From positions 1 through 41,693 of the forward strand of contig NZ_QAIL01000040.1 of NCBI RefSeq assembly GCF_003061025.1: a stretch of 41,693 nucleotides of DNA. Direction: 5' to 3'. This DNA comes from Pedobacter sp. HMWF019 (GTDB taxonomy: Bacteria; Bacteroidota; Bacteroidia; Sphingobacteriales; Sphingobacteriaceae). Both the position numbers and the translations under genes were made by a program. The notes beneath the pieces were generated by a model. It saw only the letters and a list, made by a program, of their open reading frames with translations, was not told where the DNA came from and did not search any database. Shown here one piece after another: positions 23,818 to 32,834 of this stretch; position 1 is the stretch's first letter; each line of letters starts with the position of its first letter.

Positions 23818-25326
23818 ATGGAAAAGAAAGTTAGAGTAAGATTTGCTCCAAGTCCGACAGGAGGACTGCATTTAGGTGGTGTAAGGACCGCATTGTTTAA
23901 CTATTTATTTGCCAAACAGCATGGCGGAACCTTTGTTTTGCGTGTAGAAGATACAGACCAGACCCGTTTTGTGGCGGGGGCTGAAGAATATATTGTTTCC
24001 TGCCTGGAATGGTGTGGCATGTCTCCTGATGAGAGTCCTCAAAAAGGAGGTGCATTTGGGCCATACCGTCAGAGTGAACGGAAAGCGAGTTATAAACAAT
24101 ACGCAGACCAGCTCATTGCGGATGGCTATGCTTATTATGCTTTTGATACCCCTGAAGAACTGGATGCAAAACGTAAAGAATTTCCTAACTTTTTATACGG
24201 ACAGTCTACCCGTATGCAGATGCGAAATTCATTGACATTACCCGCAGATGAGGTTGAGGTATTACTGGAAAAGCAGACGCCTTTCGTTGTCAGAATTAAA
24301 ATACCGGAAAACGAACAGGTTTCTTTTATTGATCTGATCCGTGGCCACGTGAGCTTTGATACCAATCTGGTGGATGATAAAGTGCTTTTAAAAGCCGATG
24401 GAATGCCAACTTATCACCTGGCTGTTGTTGCAGACGACAAGGCCATGGAGATTAGCCATATTTTTAGAGGAGAGGAATGGTTGCCATCCGCACCAATTCA
24501 TATTCTGCTTTGGAGATATCTGGGCTGGGAAGACGAAATGCCGCAGTGGGTGCATCTTCCGCTCATCTTAAAGCCAGATGGAAATGGAAAACTGAGTAAA
24601 CGTGATGGGGATAGACTGGGATTCCCTGTGTATGCTCAAAACTGGACAGACCCTAAAACCGGAGATCTGACTGCAGGATTTAAAGAACTCGGTTTTATGC
24701 CTGAGGCATTTGTAAATCTGCTGGCGATGCTGGGATGGAATGATGGAACGGACCAGGAGATTTTTACCATAGAAGAGCTGATCGAAAAGTTTTCTGTGGA
24801 AAGGATCAGTAAAGCTGGGGCAAAGTTTGATTTCGAAAAAGCAAAATGGTACAACCATGAATGGATTAAACATGCCGAGGCGAAAAAAATTGCTCCTGTT
24901 ATAAAAGATGAGTTATTGAAAAGCGGGCTGGAGTCCGTTGAAGCTGGCTATCTGGATAAGGTGATTAATCTGGTGAAAGACCGTTGTCATCTTTTAACAG
25001 ATTTTATCACACAAAGCCGTTACTTTTTTGTTTCTCCTGAAGCCTATGATCTGGCTGCGGTAAAACCGAAGTGGACAGCAGAGAAGGCTGCCTTTTTTGA
25101 TGCTTTTATTGCTGTTTTGAAGGACGGGTTAAGTGCTGTGGAGTTGGAAGAAGAGTTTAAAGCCTTAACGTTGACACACAACCTTAAGCCAGGTGAACTG
25201 ATGCTTCCATTCCGGATTATGCTGGTTGGGGGAAAATTTGGCCCTGGTGTATTTGATATAGCGGTGTTGCTTGGGGCTTCAGAAACTGCAGACAGAATCA
25301 GAAAGGCTTTATTGGCGTTTAACTAA
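23818..25326 (+). CDS. gltX: Glutamyl-tRNA synthetase
   Basis: This class I synthetase charges tRNA-Glu. The 502-aa protein carries the HIGH-type motif FAPSPTGGLHLGGVRTALFN near the N-terminus and the KMSKS-type motif KLSKRDGD at about residues 260-267. A helical anticodon-binding C-domain follows. Length and motifs are normal. It is followed 11 bases later by a zinc metallopeptidase gene, probably on the same transcript. Confidence 0.97.
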   Translation: MEKKVRVRFAPSPTGGLHLGGVRTALFNYLFAKQHGGTFVLRVEDTDQTRFVAGAEEYIVSCLEWCGMSPDESPQKGGAFGPYRQSERKASYKQYADQLIADGYAYYAFDTPEELDAKRKEFPNFLYGQSTRMQMRNSLTLPADEVEVLLEKQTPFVVRIKIPENEQVSFIDLIRGHVSFDTNLVDDKVLLKADGMPTYHLAVVADDKAMEISHIFRGEEWLPSAPIHILLWRYLGWEDEMPQWVHLPLILKPDGNGKLSKRDGDRLGFPVYAQNWTDPKTGDLTAGFKELGFMPEAFVNLLAMLGWNDGTDQEIFTIEELIEKFSVERISKAGAKFDFEKAKWYNHEWIKHAEAKKIAPVIKDELLKSGLESVEAGYLDKVINLVKDRCHLLTDFITQSRYFFVSPEAYDLAAVKPKWTAEKAAFFDAFIAVLKDGLSAVELEEEFKALTLTHNLKPGELMLPFRIMLVGGKFGPGVFDIAVLLGASETADRIRKALLAFN

Positions 25327-25337
25327 ATAAAATTAAT

Positions 25338-26174
25338 ATGCAATGGTTCGGTAAGGGTAGTGGTAATATCGAAGATAGGAGGGGCGGAAAAGGAGGTCCT
25401 GTTCTGGGTGGAGGAATTGGTCTTCTGGTCATCATTGTTGGACTCTTTTTTGGAAAAGATCTTACGGGTCTGGTGAGCCAGATTCCTGCTGGAACTACCC
25501 AGCAGGAGGCTAAAAAAGGGGATCCTACAGACGCAGAAGGTAAATTTGTAGACGGTGTGCTGGAATCTACCAATCTGGTGTGGGAGCAGCAGTTTGCTGC
25601 AATGAACAAAACCTATGAAAAGCCGGGGATGGTTTTGTTTGATAATATAGTGCAATCTGCCTGTGGTAATGCCAGTTCAGCGGTAGGGCCTTTTTATTGT
25701 CCCGGAGATCATAAGGTCTATATCGACCTGAGCTTTTATCAGGAACTGAAAGATCGCTTTGGTGCTGCAGGTGATTTTGCCCAGGCCTATGTGATTGCTC
25801 ACGAGGTTGGGCATCATGTACAGAACCTTTTAGGAATCTCTGCGAAAATGGAACGCTACAGAAGTCAGCTCAGCGAAAAAGAGTACAACAGGATGTCTGT
25901 TAAACTGGAGCTGCAGGCCGATTTTCTCGCCGGTCTCTGGGCCAGGCACGCACAGGATCTAAAGGATTTTCGTCTCGATCCCGGCGATATCGAGGAAGCG
26001 ATGAATGCAGCCAATGCAATTGGGGATGATAAACTTCAGCAGCAAGGGCAGGGACAGGTGGTTCCCGATGCGTTTACGCACGGAACATCTGCTCAAAGGG
26101 TGTATTGGTTTAAAAAAGGATTTGATACTGGTGACATTAACCAGGGGGATACTTTTAATGCAAGGCAACTTTAA
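25338..26174 (+). CDS. Neutral zinc metallopeptidase, YpfJ family
   Basis: The 278-aa protein has a charged glycine-rich N-terminus, one membrane helix at about residues 30-50, and a peptidase domain outside. The domain carries the zinc motif AHEVGHHVQNLLG and the third-ligand region ELQADFLAGLWARHA. Substrates of this family are not known. The start MQWFGKGSGNIEDRRG is the typical family opening. Confidence 0.92.
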   Translation: MQWFGKGSGNIEDRRGGKGGPVLGGGIGLLVIIVGLFFGKDLTGLVSQIPAGTTQQEAKKGDPTDAEGKFVDGVLESTNLVWEQQFAAMNKTYEKPGMVLFDNIVQSACGNASSAVGPFYCPGDHKVYIDLSFYQELKDRFGAAGDFAQAYVIAHEVGHHVQNLLGISAKMERYRSQLSEKEYNRMSVKLELQADFLAGLWARHAQDLKDFRLDPGDIEEAMNAANAIGDDKLQQQGQGQVVPDAFTHGTSAQRVYWFKKGFDTGDINQGDTFNARQL

Positions 26175-26329
26175 GGTGTTAACCAACAGATGAGCGGCTG
26201 TACCCAAATTCAATAATCAATAATATAGACGGAAAGCATACATTATTCTTTAAAGTTGTATATCTTAGAAATATTTTAAACGGCTGATTCCAGAAAAACG
26301 AAGCTGGTAAGTCCAATTTACCTTAAATA

Positions 26330-27448
26330 ATGATCCTAATTGTAGACGATACACCAGAAAATCTTATTTCTTTAAAAAAAGTTCTCGAAGCACATAATTT
26401 TGAGGTAGATACAGCATCGTCCGGGGAAGAGGCCTTGAAAAAAGTTCTCCGGAATGAATATGTTTTGATCATTCTGGATGTTCAGATGCCGGGGATGGAT
26501 GGTTTCGAAGTTGCAGAAGCGATTTCGGGCTATAGTAAGGCCAGGGAAACTGCGATTATTTTTCTGTCTGCAGCCAATACAGAACTTCGTTTTATTACTA
26601 AAGGCTATTCTTCAGGCGGACTCGACTATATCACAAAACCTGTGGATATGGATGTGTTGTTGCTCAAGGTTAAAACATTTTATCGGATTTACGAACAAAG
26701 CCGGAAATTGATCGAGATCCAGAAAGCATTGCTGGATGAAATTGAATTTAGAAAGAAGGCCGAAAATAAGAAAGATGAATTTATCAGTATTGCCAGTCAC
26801 GAGCTTAAAACCCCGCTAACGAGTGTTAAGGGATATATGCAACTGCTGGACAGAAGTATTGACAAGGGTGATGTGACGACGGTTAAGAGGCATTTGCAAA
26901 AAGCGCAAACTCAACTGGAAAAATTAAATGAACTGATTGCTGATTTGCTGGACATCTCTAAAATAGAGAGTGGGAAGCTCAAATTCAACAAGAAGAATTT
27001 TATGATGCATGAGTTACTGGATGGAGTGATCGAGATTATTCAACAATCTAATCCTGAGTTTAAAATCCTAAAGAATGGATCTGCATCTGCGCCAGTATAC
27101 GGTGATGAAATGAGGATAGAGCAGGTGATCATCAACTTTATGACCAACGCGATAAAATATTCTCCTGGCACCAGTGAAATCCTGGTTAATTTACGAAATG
27201 AAAATGGGCGGCTGTATCTAGGTGTGAGAGATTTTGGTATTGGTATTGATGAAAAACAGCAGCAAAGTGTTTTTGATAAATTTTTTCGGGTAGAAGAAAC
27301 TGCAATCCAATTTCAGGGATTGGGAATCGGTCTTTACATTTCTGCAGAGATCATTAGGAGGCATGGTGGTGAGGTGGGGGTAAAAAGTACTCCGGGGGAA
27401 GGCTCTGAATTCTATTTTTATATTCCATTAACATCCGAGACAGAATAA
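26330..27448 (+). CDS. Receiver-histidine kinase (REC-HisKA-HATPase)
   Basis: The 372-aa soluble protein has an N-terminal receiver at about residues 1-118 (acidic pair Asp6-Asp7, phospho-acceptor Asp50, lysine in YITKPVD). A short coiled linker follows, then HisKA with His157 in SIASHELKTPLTSV. The ATPase domain has MTNAIKYSP, VRDFGIGID and LGIGLYISAEI. It lacks membrane segments, so its input is probably phosphorylation of its own receiver by another kinase. It is first in the six-gene signalling operon, four bases before the large hybrid kinase. Confidence 0.92.
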   Translation: MILIVDDTPENLISLKKVLEAHNFEVDTASSGEEALKKVLRNEYVLIILDVQMPGMDGFEVAEAISGYSKARETAIIFLSAANTELRFITKGYSSGGLDYITKPVDMDVLLLKVKTFYRIYEQSRKLIEIQKALLDEIEFRKKAENKKDEFISIASHELKTPLTSVKGYMQLLDRSIDKGDVTTVKRHLQKAQTQLEKLNELIADLLDISKIESGKLKFNKKNFMMHELLDGVIEIIQQSNPEFKILKNGSASAPVYGDEMRIEQVIINFMTNAIKYSPGTSEILVNLRNENGRLYLGVRDFGIGIDEKQQQSVFDKFFRVEETAIQFQGLGIGLYISAEIIRRHGGEVGVKSTPGEGSEFYFYIPLTSETE

Positions 27449-27452
27449 TTTT

Positions 27453-30400
27453 ATGAAGAAAACGATAAAAAATAACCTCAGAATTGGTCTAGGGCTATCT
27501 TTACTAGTACTTTTCGTCAGTTCCTCTGCATCTTATTTCAGCATCAGGAACCTGATCAAAAATTCTGAACTTGTTGCGCATAGCAATGATGTCATTTCTA
27601 ATCTCGATAACATCATATCGACACTTAAGGATGCTGAGACAGGGCAAAGAGGATATTTATTGACAGGAGAGAAAGTTTTTCTTGAACCTTATACAGGAGC
27701 GAAAACTGCAGCCCTGGATTTGGTTAATGAGGTCATGAGCCAGACAAGGGACAATGATTTTCAGCAAAAGAACATTAAACGGTTGCAGGATAATATTGAG
27801 CACAGGATGGACATCCTGGATAAGACCATTTCGATTAAAAGCCAGGGCGGAAGCGTCAGCATGATAGAGCTTTTAAATGGGAAGCTTTACATGGACAATG
27901 CAAGGGCCCTGATTAAAACCATGCAGGTTGAAGAGAAAAGGCTCCTGGAGGAACGCACAGCTGATTTGAATAAAATGGCTCGTTATACGCCGGTGTTAAT
28001 TGTTATCGCAGCCTGTCTTGCCTTACTGATTACCTTTTTCTTTTATAGAAGGGTTTCTTCGGATTTTAATACGAGAACGAGACTTCAGCAAGCTTTACAA
28101 GATAAAAAGGATGAAATGGATACCCGTATTCGGGTAATACAGGAATTGTCGAGTCAGATCTCCAAAGGAAATTACCACATCAGACTTGAGCAGGAAGGGG
28201 AAGATGGTTTAGGAAGCCTTGCTGCACATTTGAATGCTATGGCAGAATCTCTGGAATATTCTTTCGGTTTGCTGGCCGATAAAGAATGGCTTCAGGCGAG
28301 CATAGCAGGATTGAACGATAAAATGGTGGGAGAAAAAGGAGTGGCTGAACTGGCCCATGAGATTCTGGACTTTACTGTAGAAAGGACAGGAAGTCAAATA
28401 GGCGCCTTTTATCTGCTGGAGAATAAGAGCCTTGCCCTTAGTGCAGGTTATGCCCTTACTCGTCAGGAGGAAACTAAACTTATTCCTTTAGGGGAAGGGA
28501 CTGCGGGGCAGGCGGCACTTTCGGGGAAACAGATTTTGCTGAATGATATTCCGGAGGGGGAACTGACCATTAGTTATGCCTCAGGAAGTACGCGGCCGAG
28601 AAACATTGTGGCTGTTCCCGTCATCAGGGATGCCTCTGTTGTTGGCGTTCTGGAATTAGGCTCGCTGGCGACGTATAGCCCTCTTCAACTGGATTATTTG
28701 AACAGTATAGGATCAAATATAGGGATCTCAATTCATGTTGCCCAGAACAGGAAACGGTTACAGGAGTTCCTGGAAGAAACCCAGGCCCAGGCCGAAGAGC
28801 TTCAGGCCCAGCATAGTGAACTGGAGGGCTTGAATGCAGAATTGGAAGCGCAGACGCAGAAGATCCAGACCTCTGAGGAGGAACTGAGGGTACAGCAGGA
28901 AGAGCTGCTCCAGAGTAATCAGGAGCTCGAGGAAAGGACCAGTCTGTTAGAAGAGCGGAATCAGCTGATACAGGAAAGAAACCTGGAAATTCAGCAAAAA
29001 GCCCAGCAGCTGGAACTCAGTACTAAGTATAAATCGGAGTTTTTGGCCAATATGTCCCATGAATTGAGAACGCCGCTGAATTCTATTCTGTTGCTGTCTA
29101 AATTGATGTCTGAGAATAAAGAGCTGGATAAGGAGTATATTGAATATGCTGAAGTGATTCAAAGTTCCGGACAAGGATTACTTGGGCTGATCGATGAAAT
29201 CCTGGATCTTTCTAAAATAGAGGCTGGTAAAATGAAACTGGAATTTGCAACGGTAAGCGTAACTGAGGTTGCTACAGATATGCGTTCTTTATTTAATCCG
29301 ATTGCGAAAAATAAGGGATTGGATCTGGTTGTCGAAGTGGAAGAGAATATTGATGCCATTTATACAGATAAAATGAGACTGGAGCAGATTTTAAAGAATC
29401 TGTTGTCGAATGCGATTAAATTCACAGGTCAGGGAAAAGTAAGTTTGACCATTACTTCAGATAAAGAAAATCAAGCCCTGCTGTTCAAGGTGTCTGATAC
29501 AGGAATAGGGGTGCCCGTAGAAAAACAACAATTAATCTTTGAAGCTTTCCAACAGGCAGATGGTTCTACGAGGAGAAAATTTGGAGGCACGGGATTGGGA
29601 TTATCTATTAGCCGGGAACTTGCGAAGTTGCTTGGAGGTGAGATTGAATTGACCAGTAAAGAAAATGTGGGCAGTGAATTTACACTATCCTTGTTTTTGA
29701 ATGGAGCAGAAAAAGGTGAAAGTCTTGCGAAAAAAGAACCTGTTTTCGCTGTGCCAAGCTATGTGGATACGATCCCTGAGGCGCTTCCGGAGAGATTTAC
29801 TGTTACACAGATCCCCCAGGAAGTAGAAGATGACAGAGATCATATCCTGCCGGAGGATAAGGTGATCTTGATTGTAGAGGATGATACCGCCTTTGCGAAA
29901 ACGCTGTTGTCATTTACCAGGAAAAGGAATTATAAGGGGATTGTTGCCGTTAGGGGTGATGTTGGTATAGAAATGGCCAATCATTATCATCCACTGGCTA
30001 TTCTTCTGGATATCCAGCTTCCCGTTAAGGATGGCTGGCAGGTGATGGAAGAACTGAAGGCAAATCCAAAAACCCGGCATATACCAGTACATATTATGTC
30101 GTCTCTGGAAGTTAAAAAGGAAAGCCTTTTGAAAGGAGCCGTTGATTTTATCAATAAACCAGTGGCCCTGGAGCACATGAAGCAAATCTTTCAGAAGTTG
30201 GAGCATGCACTAAGCAGACACCCTAAAAAAGTGCTGATTGTAGAAGAGAATAAACAACATGCCGAAGCTTTGAGTTATTTTCTCAGCAATTATAGCATTC
30301 AAACGGAAGTTGCAACGAATGTAACACAGAGTATCGATGCACTTAAAAAGCAAGAGGTGGATTGTGTGATCCTGGATATGGGTATCCCAGATAAAAATGC

Positions 30401-31034
30401 CTATGAAACGCTGGAAACGATTAAGAAAAGTGAGGGATTGGAGAATCTGCCGATTATCATTTTCACAGGAAAGAATTTGTCAAAGGGAGAAGAAAACCGG
30501 ATCAAGCAGTACGCGGACTCTATTGTGGTGAAAACAGCTCATTCTTATCAACGGATATTGGATGAGGCAGGCCTTTTCCTGCATTTAGTGGAAGCCAAAG
30601 AAGAAGATAAGAAAAAGCCTGTATCGGAAAAGCTTGGGGGGCTTTATGAGGTACTGAGCAATAAAACAGTGTTGATTGCGGATGATGACGTGAGGAATAT
30701 CTTTTCACTCACGAAAGCCCTGGAGCAACATAAGATGAAAGTGCTTGCTGCAACTGACGGTAAGGAAGCGTTGCAGATCTTAAAGGAAAATCCATTTGTG
30801 GATATTGTACTGATGGATATGATGATGCCGGAAATGGATGGTTATGAAAGTACCAAACAAATCCGGAAAATTCCTGCGTATAAGAATCTTCCTGTACTTG
30901 CTGTTACTGCGAAGGCAATGATGGGAGACAGGGAAAAATGTATTGCCGCGGGGGCATCTGATTATATTTCAAAGCCTGTGGATATAGACCAGCTGGTTTC
31001 TTTGCTAAGGGTTTGGTTGTATAATAAAGTTTAA
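27453..31034 (+). CDS. CHASE3-HAMP-GAF hybrid histidine kinase with three receivers
   Basis: The 1193-aa protein has a membrane helix at about 11-30, an external CHASE3 sensor at about 38-165 (LKDAETGQRGYLLTG) and a second helix at about 175-197. HAMP follows at about 200-262 and GAF at about 290-432. A Glu/Gln-rich coiled coil runs from about 436 to 525, then HisKA (His536, SHELRTPLNS) and the ATPase (LLSNAIKF, GTGLGLSIS). Three receivers come last: REC1 from 803 with Asp853, REC2 from 927 with Asp975 and REC3 from 1073 with Asp1122. REC2 has EEN in place of the usual DD. The operon partners CheR and CheB suggest methylation control. Confidence 0.93.
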   Translation: MKKTIKNNLRIGLGLSLLVLFVSSSASYFSIRNLIKNSELVAHSNDVISNLDNIISTLKDAETGQRGYLLTGEKVFLEPYTGAKTAALDLVNEVMSQTRDNDFQQKNIKRLQDNIEHRMDILDKTISIKSQGGSVSMIELLNGKLYMDNARALIKTMQVEEKRLLEERTADLNKMARYTPVLIVIAACLALLITFFFYRRVSSDFNTRTRLQQALQDKKDEMDTRIRVIQELSSQISKGNYHIRLEQEGEDGLGSLAAHLNAMAESLEYSFGLLADKEWLQASIAGLNDKMVGEKGVAELAHEILDFTVERTGSQIGAFYLLENKSLALSAGYALTRQEETKLIPLGEGTAGQAALSGKQILLNDIPEGELTISYASGSTRPRNIVAVPVIRDASVVGVLELGSLATYSPLQLDYLNSIGSNIGISIHVAQNRKRLQEFLEETQAQAEELQAQHSELEGLNAELEAQTQKIQTSEEELRVQQEELLQSNQELEERTSLLEERNQLIQERNLEIQQKAQQLELSTKYKSEFLANMSHELRTPLNSILLLSKLMSENKELDKEYIEYAEVIQSSGQGLLGLIDEILDLSKIEAGKMKLEFATVSVTEVATDMRSLFNPIAKNKGLDLVVEVEENIDAIYTDKMRLEQILKNLLSNAIKFTGQGKVSLTITSDKENQALLFKVSDTGIGVPVEKQQLIFEAFQQADGSTRRKFGGTGLGLSISRELAKLLGGEIELTSKENVGSEFTLSLFLNGAEKGESLAKKEPVFAVPSYVDTIPEALPERFTVTQIPQEVEDDRDHILPEDKVILIVEDDTAFAKTLLSFTRKRNYKGIVAVRGDVGIEMANHYHPLAILLDIQLPVKDGWQVMEELKANPKTRHIPVHIMSSLEVKKESLLKGAVDFINKPVALEHMKQIFQKLEHALSRHPKKVLIVEENKQHAEALSYFLSNYSIQTEVATNVTQSIDALKKQEVDCVILDMGIPDKNAYETLETIKKSEGLENLPIIIFTGKNLSKGEENRIKQYADSIVVKTAHSYQRILDEAGLFLHLVEAKEEDKKKPVSEKLGGLYEVLSNKTVLIADDDVRNIFSLTKALEQHKMKVLAATDGKEALQILKENPFVDIVLMDMMMPEMDGYESTKQIRKIPAYKNLPVLAVTAKAMMGDREKCIAAGASDYISKPVDIDQLVSLLRVWLYNKV

Positions 31035-31054
31035 AAGACATAACCGTAGAGTTT

Positions 31055-31429
31055 ATGGGGAACACAAAAAAAGTATTAATAGTAGATGATGATAACCGCA
31101 ATATATTTGCTCTTAAAGCGGTTTTGAAGGCAAAGGGCTATACTTGCTTGTCTGCTACAGGTGCGGAAGAAGGACTTCAGCTTCTAGCTGAAGATGAAGA
31201 AATTGGGGTGGTATTGATGGATATGATGATGCCAGGAATGGATGGTTATCAGGCTATGGCAAAAATGCAGCAGATACCGGATCTTAAGGATATTCCTGTA
31301 ATCGCTGTCACCGCACAGGCTATGGTGGGCGATCGGGAGAGGTGTCTGGAGGCCGGAGCCAAAGGTTACGTCTCTAAACCAATTAACGTAGACAGTTTGA
31401 CACTGTTACTCTCACAACACCTAAAATAA
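31055..31429 (+). CDS. Single-domain response regulator
   Basis: The 124-aa lone receiver has the acidic triplet VDDDNRNIF, phospho-acceptor Asp in VLMDMMMPGMDGY, threonine in VTAQAM and lysine in VSKPI. It is strikingly similar to REC3 of the preceding kinase, sharing RNIF, VLMDMMMP-MDGY, and VTA-AM-GDRE-C-AGA. That points to a domain duplication. With no output domain it probably carries phosphate to another protein or to the receiver of the first kinase. Confidence 0.93.
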   Translation: MGNTKKVLIVDDDNRNIFALKAVLKAKGYTCLSATGAEEGLQLLAEDEEIGVVLMDMMMPGMDGYQAMAKMQQIPDLKDIPVIAVTAQAMVGDRERCLEAGAKGYVSKPINVDSLTLLLSQHLK

Positions 31430-31434
31430 ACAAT

Positions 31435-32256
31435 TTGGAACTGCCTTTAATTAGCGATGAACAAGTTGAGATCTTGTTGTCAGACCTTTTGGAACATTAT
31501 GGATATGACTTCACAGGCTATTCTAAAGCTTCCTTAAAAAGAAGGGTGATCCGGCTGTATTCCCTGGATAAAATCCCGGGTTTTGCAGAGTTCAGATATA
31601 AAATTATTAACGACAACGTATATTTTAAGCGATTTGTAGAACAGATTACGGTAAATGTTACGGAAATGTTCCGGGATCCTGTTTTCTTTAAAACGCTGCG
31701 TGATGTTGTGTTGCCCAGATTGGGGACTTATCCCTTTATCAGGATCTGGTTGGCCGGCTGTTCTACCGGAGAAGAGGCCTACTCTATTGCTATTCTGTTA
31801 AAGGAGTTAAATTTGCTGCATAAGTCGTTGATTTATGCTACAGATCTTAACCCTTCTGTCCTGGAAAAAGCGGGGCAGGGAATGTTTCAGCTAAGTTATA
31901 TGAAGCAATATTCAGAGAACTATATACTTTCCGGAGGTAAAAATGATTTTTCAAGCTACTATACTGCAAAGTATTCACTTGCGAAATTTAATGACGAACT
32001 GCGGGGCAAAATGATTTTTTCGACACATAATCTGGTTTCAGATCATTCTTTTAATGAATTTCAGTTAATTTTATGTAGAAATGTGTTGATCTATTTTGAC
32101 CGTGATTTACAACATAAGGTCCTGGAGCTTTTTGATGACAGTCTGGAAGATCTCGGCTATCTTGCCCTGGGAACGAAGGAAACGATAGACTTTTCCAGGA
32201 TTTCCAGGAAATACAAAAGACTGCAGAGCGAGAAAATCTGGCGAAAAACGAATTAA
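31435..32256 (+). CDS. cheR: CheR-type protein-glutamate O-methyltransferase
   Basis: The enzyme transfers methyl groups from S-adenosylmethionine to glutamate side chains, normally on chemoreceptors. The 273-aa protein has a short N-domain (GYSKASLKRRVIRL), the SAM site IWLAGCSTGEEAYSIA, and the CheR signature LILCRNVLIYFD. The start is TTG 31435; no usable ATG is near and the frame opens only five bases after the preceding stop. No chemoreceptor is in the window, so the target is probably one of the operon's kinases (inference). Confidence 0.92.
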   Translation: MELPLISDEQVEILLSDLLEHYGYDFTGYSKASLKRRVIRLYSLDKIPGFAEFRYKIINDNVYFKRFVEQITVNVTEMFRDPVFFKTLRDVVLPRLGTYPFIRIWLAGCSTGEEAYSIAILLKELNLLHKSLIYATDLNPSVLEKAGQGMFQLSYMKQYSENYILSGGKNDFSSYYTAKYSLAKFNDELRGKMIFSTHNLVSDHSFNEFQLILCRNVLIYFDRDLQHKVLELFDDSLEDLGYLALGTKETIDFSRISRKYKRLQSEKIWRKTN

Positions 32257-32257
32257 A

Positions 32258-32821
32258 ATGGAAAACTGTGAAGCTTTAATTATTGGAGGATCTGCCGGAA
32301 GCCTGGATGTTCTACTTCGTGTATTGCCAGCGATCAGGCCAGATATAAAATTTCCGGTTATTATCGTGATACACAGAAAGCATGGGGCAGATTCTTTACT
32401 ACCTGAGTTGCTTTCCGGACGAACGAGAATGGAAGTTAAGGAGGCTGAAGAGAAAGAAGAGATCGTTCCCGGAACAGTATATGTTGCTCCTTCAGATTAT
32501 CATTTACTGGTGGAACTGAACAGGACATTTTCTTTGGATTACTCCGAAAAGGTAAACTATTCCAGGCCGGCGATCGATGTTACGTTTCAAACCGCCGCCG
32601 AAGTATACAAAAGGAAATTGGTATGTCTGCTGCTTTCGGGCTCAAATTCGGATGGCGTTAATGGTTTGAAAACAGTTAAAGAATGGGGTGGAACGGCTAT
32701 TATCCAGAATCCGGAGACAGCTCAGGTCGCTTTTATGCCGCAGCAGGCAAAACAGCATGTGAAAATAGATCGAATTTTAAACATTGAAGATATGGCAGAA
32801 TTCATAAATTTGTTGTCCTAA
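32258..32821 (+). CDS. cheB: CheB-type methylesterase without receiver domain
   Basis: The enzyme removes methyl groups from glutamate, or deamidates glutamine. The 187-aa protein is only the catalytic domain. The triad is Ser12 (GGSAGS), His39 (IHRKHG) and Asp132 (GSNSDG), with spacing close to that of E. coli CheB. The receiver that normally inhibits CheB is missing, but a lone receiver is encoded 13 bases downstream. One base separates it from the cheR stop, so the two are coupled. Confidence 0.92.
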   Translation: MENCEALIIGGSAGSLDVLLRVLPAIRPDIKFPVIIVIHRKHGADSLLPELLSGRTRMEVKEAEEKEEIVPGTVYVAPSDYHLLVELNRTFSLDYSEKVNYSRPAIDVTFQTAAEVYKRKLVCLLLSGSNSDGVNGLKTVKEWGGTAIIQNPETAQVAFMPQQAKQHVKIDRILNIEDMAEFINLLS

Positions 32822-32834
32822 ATAATCCCTATAA

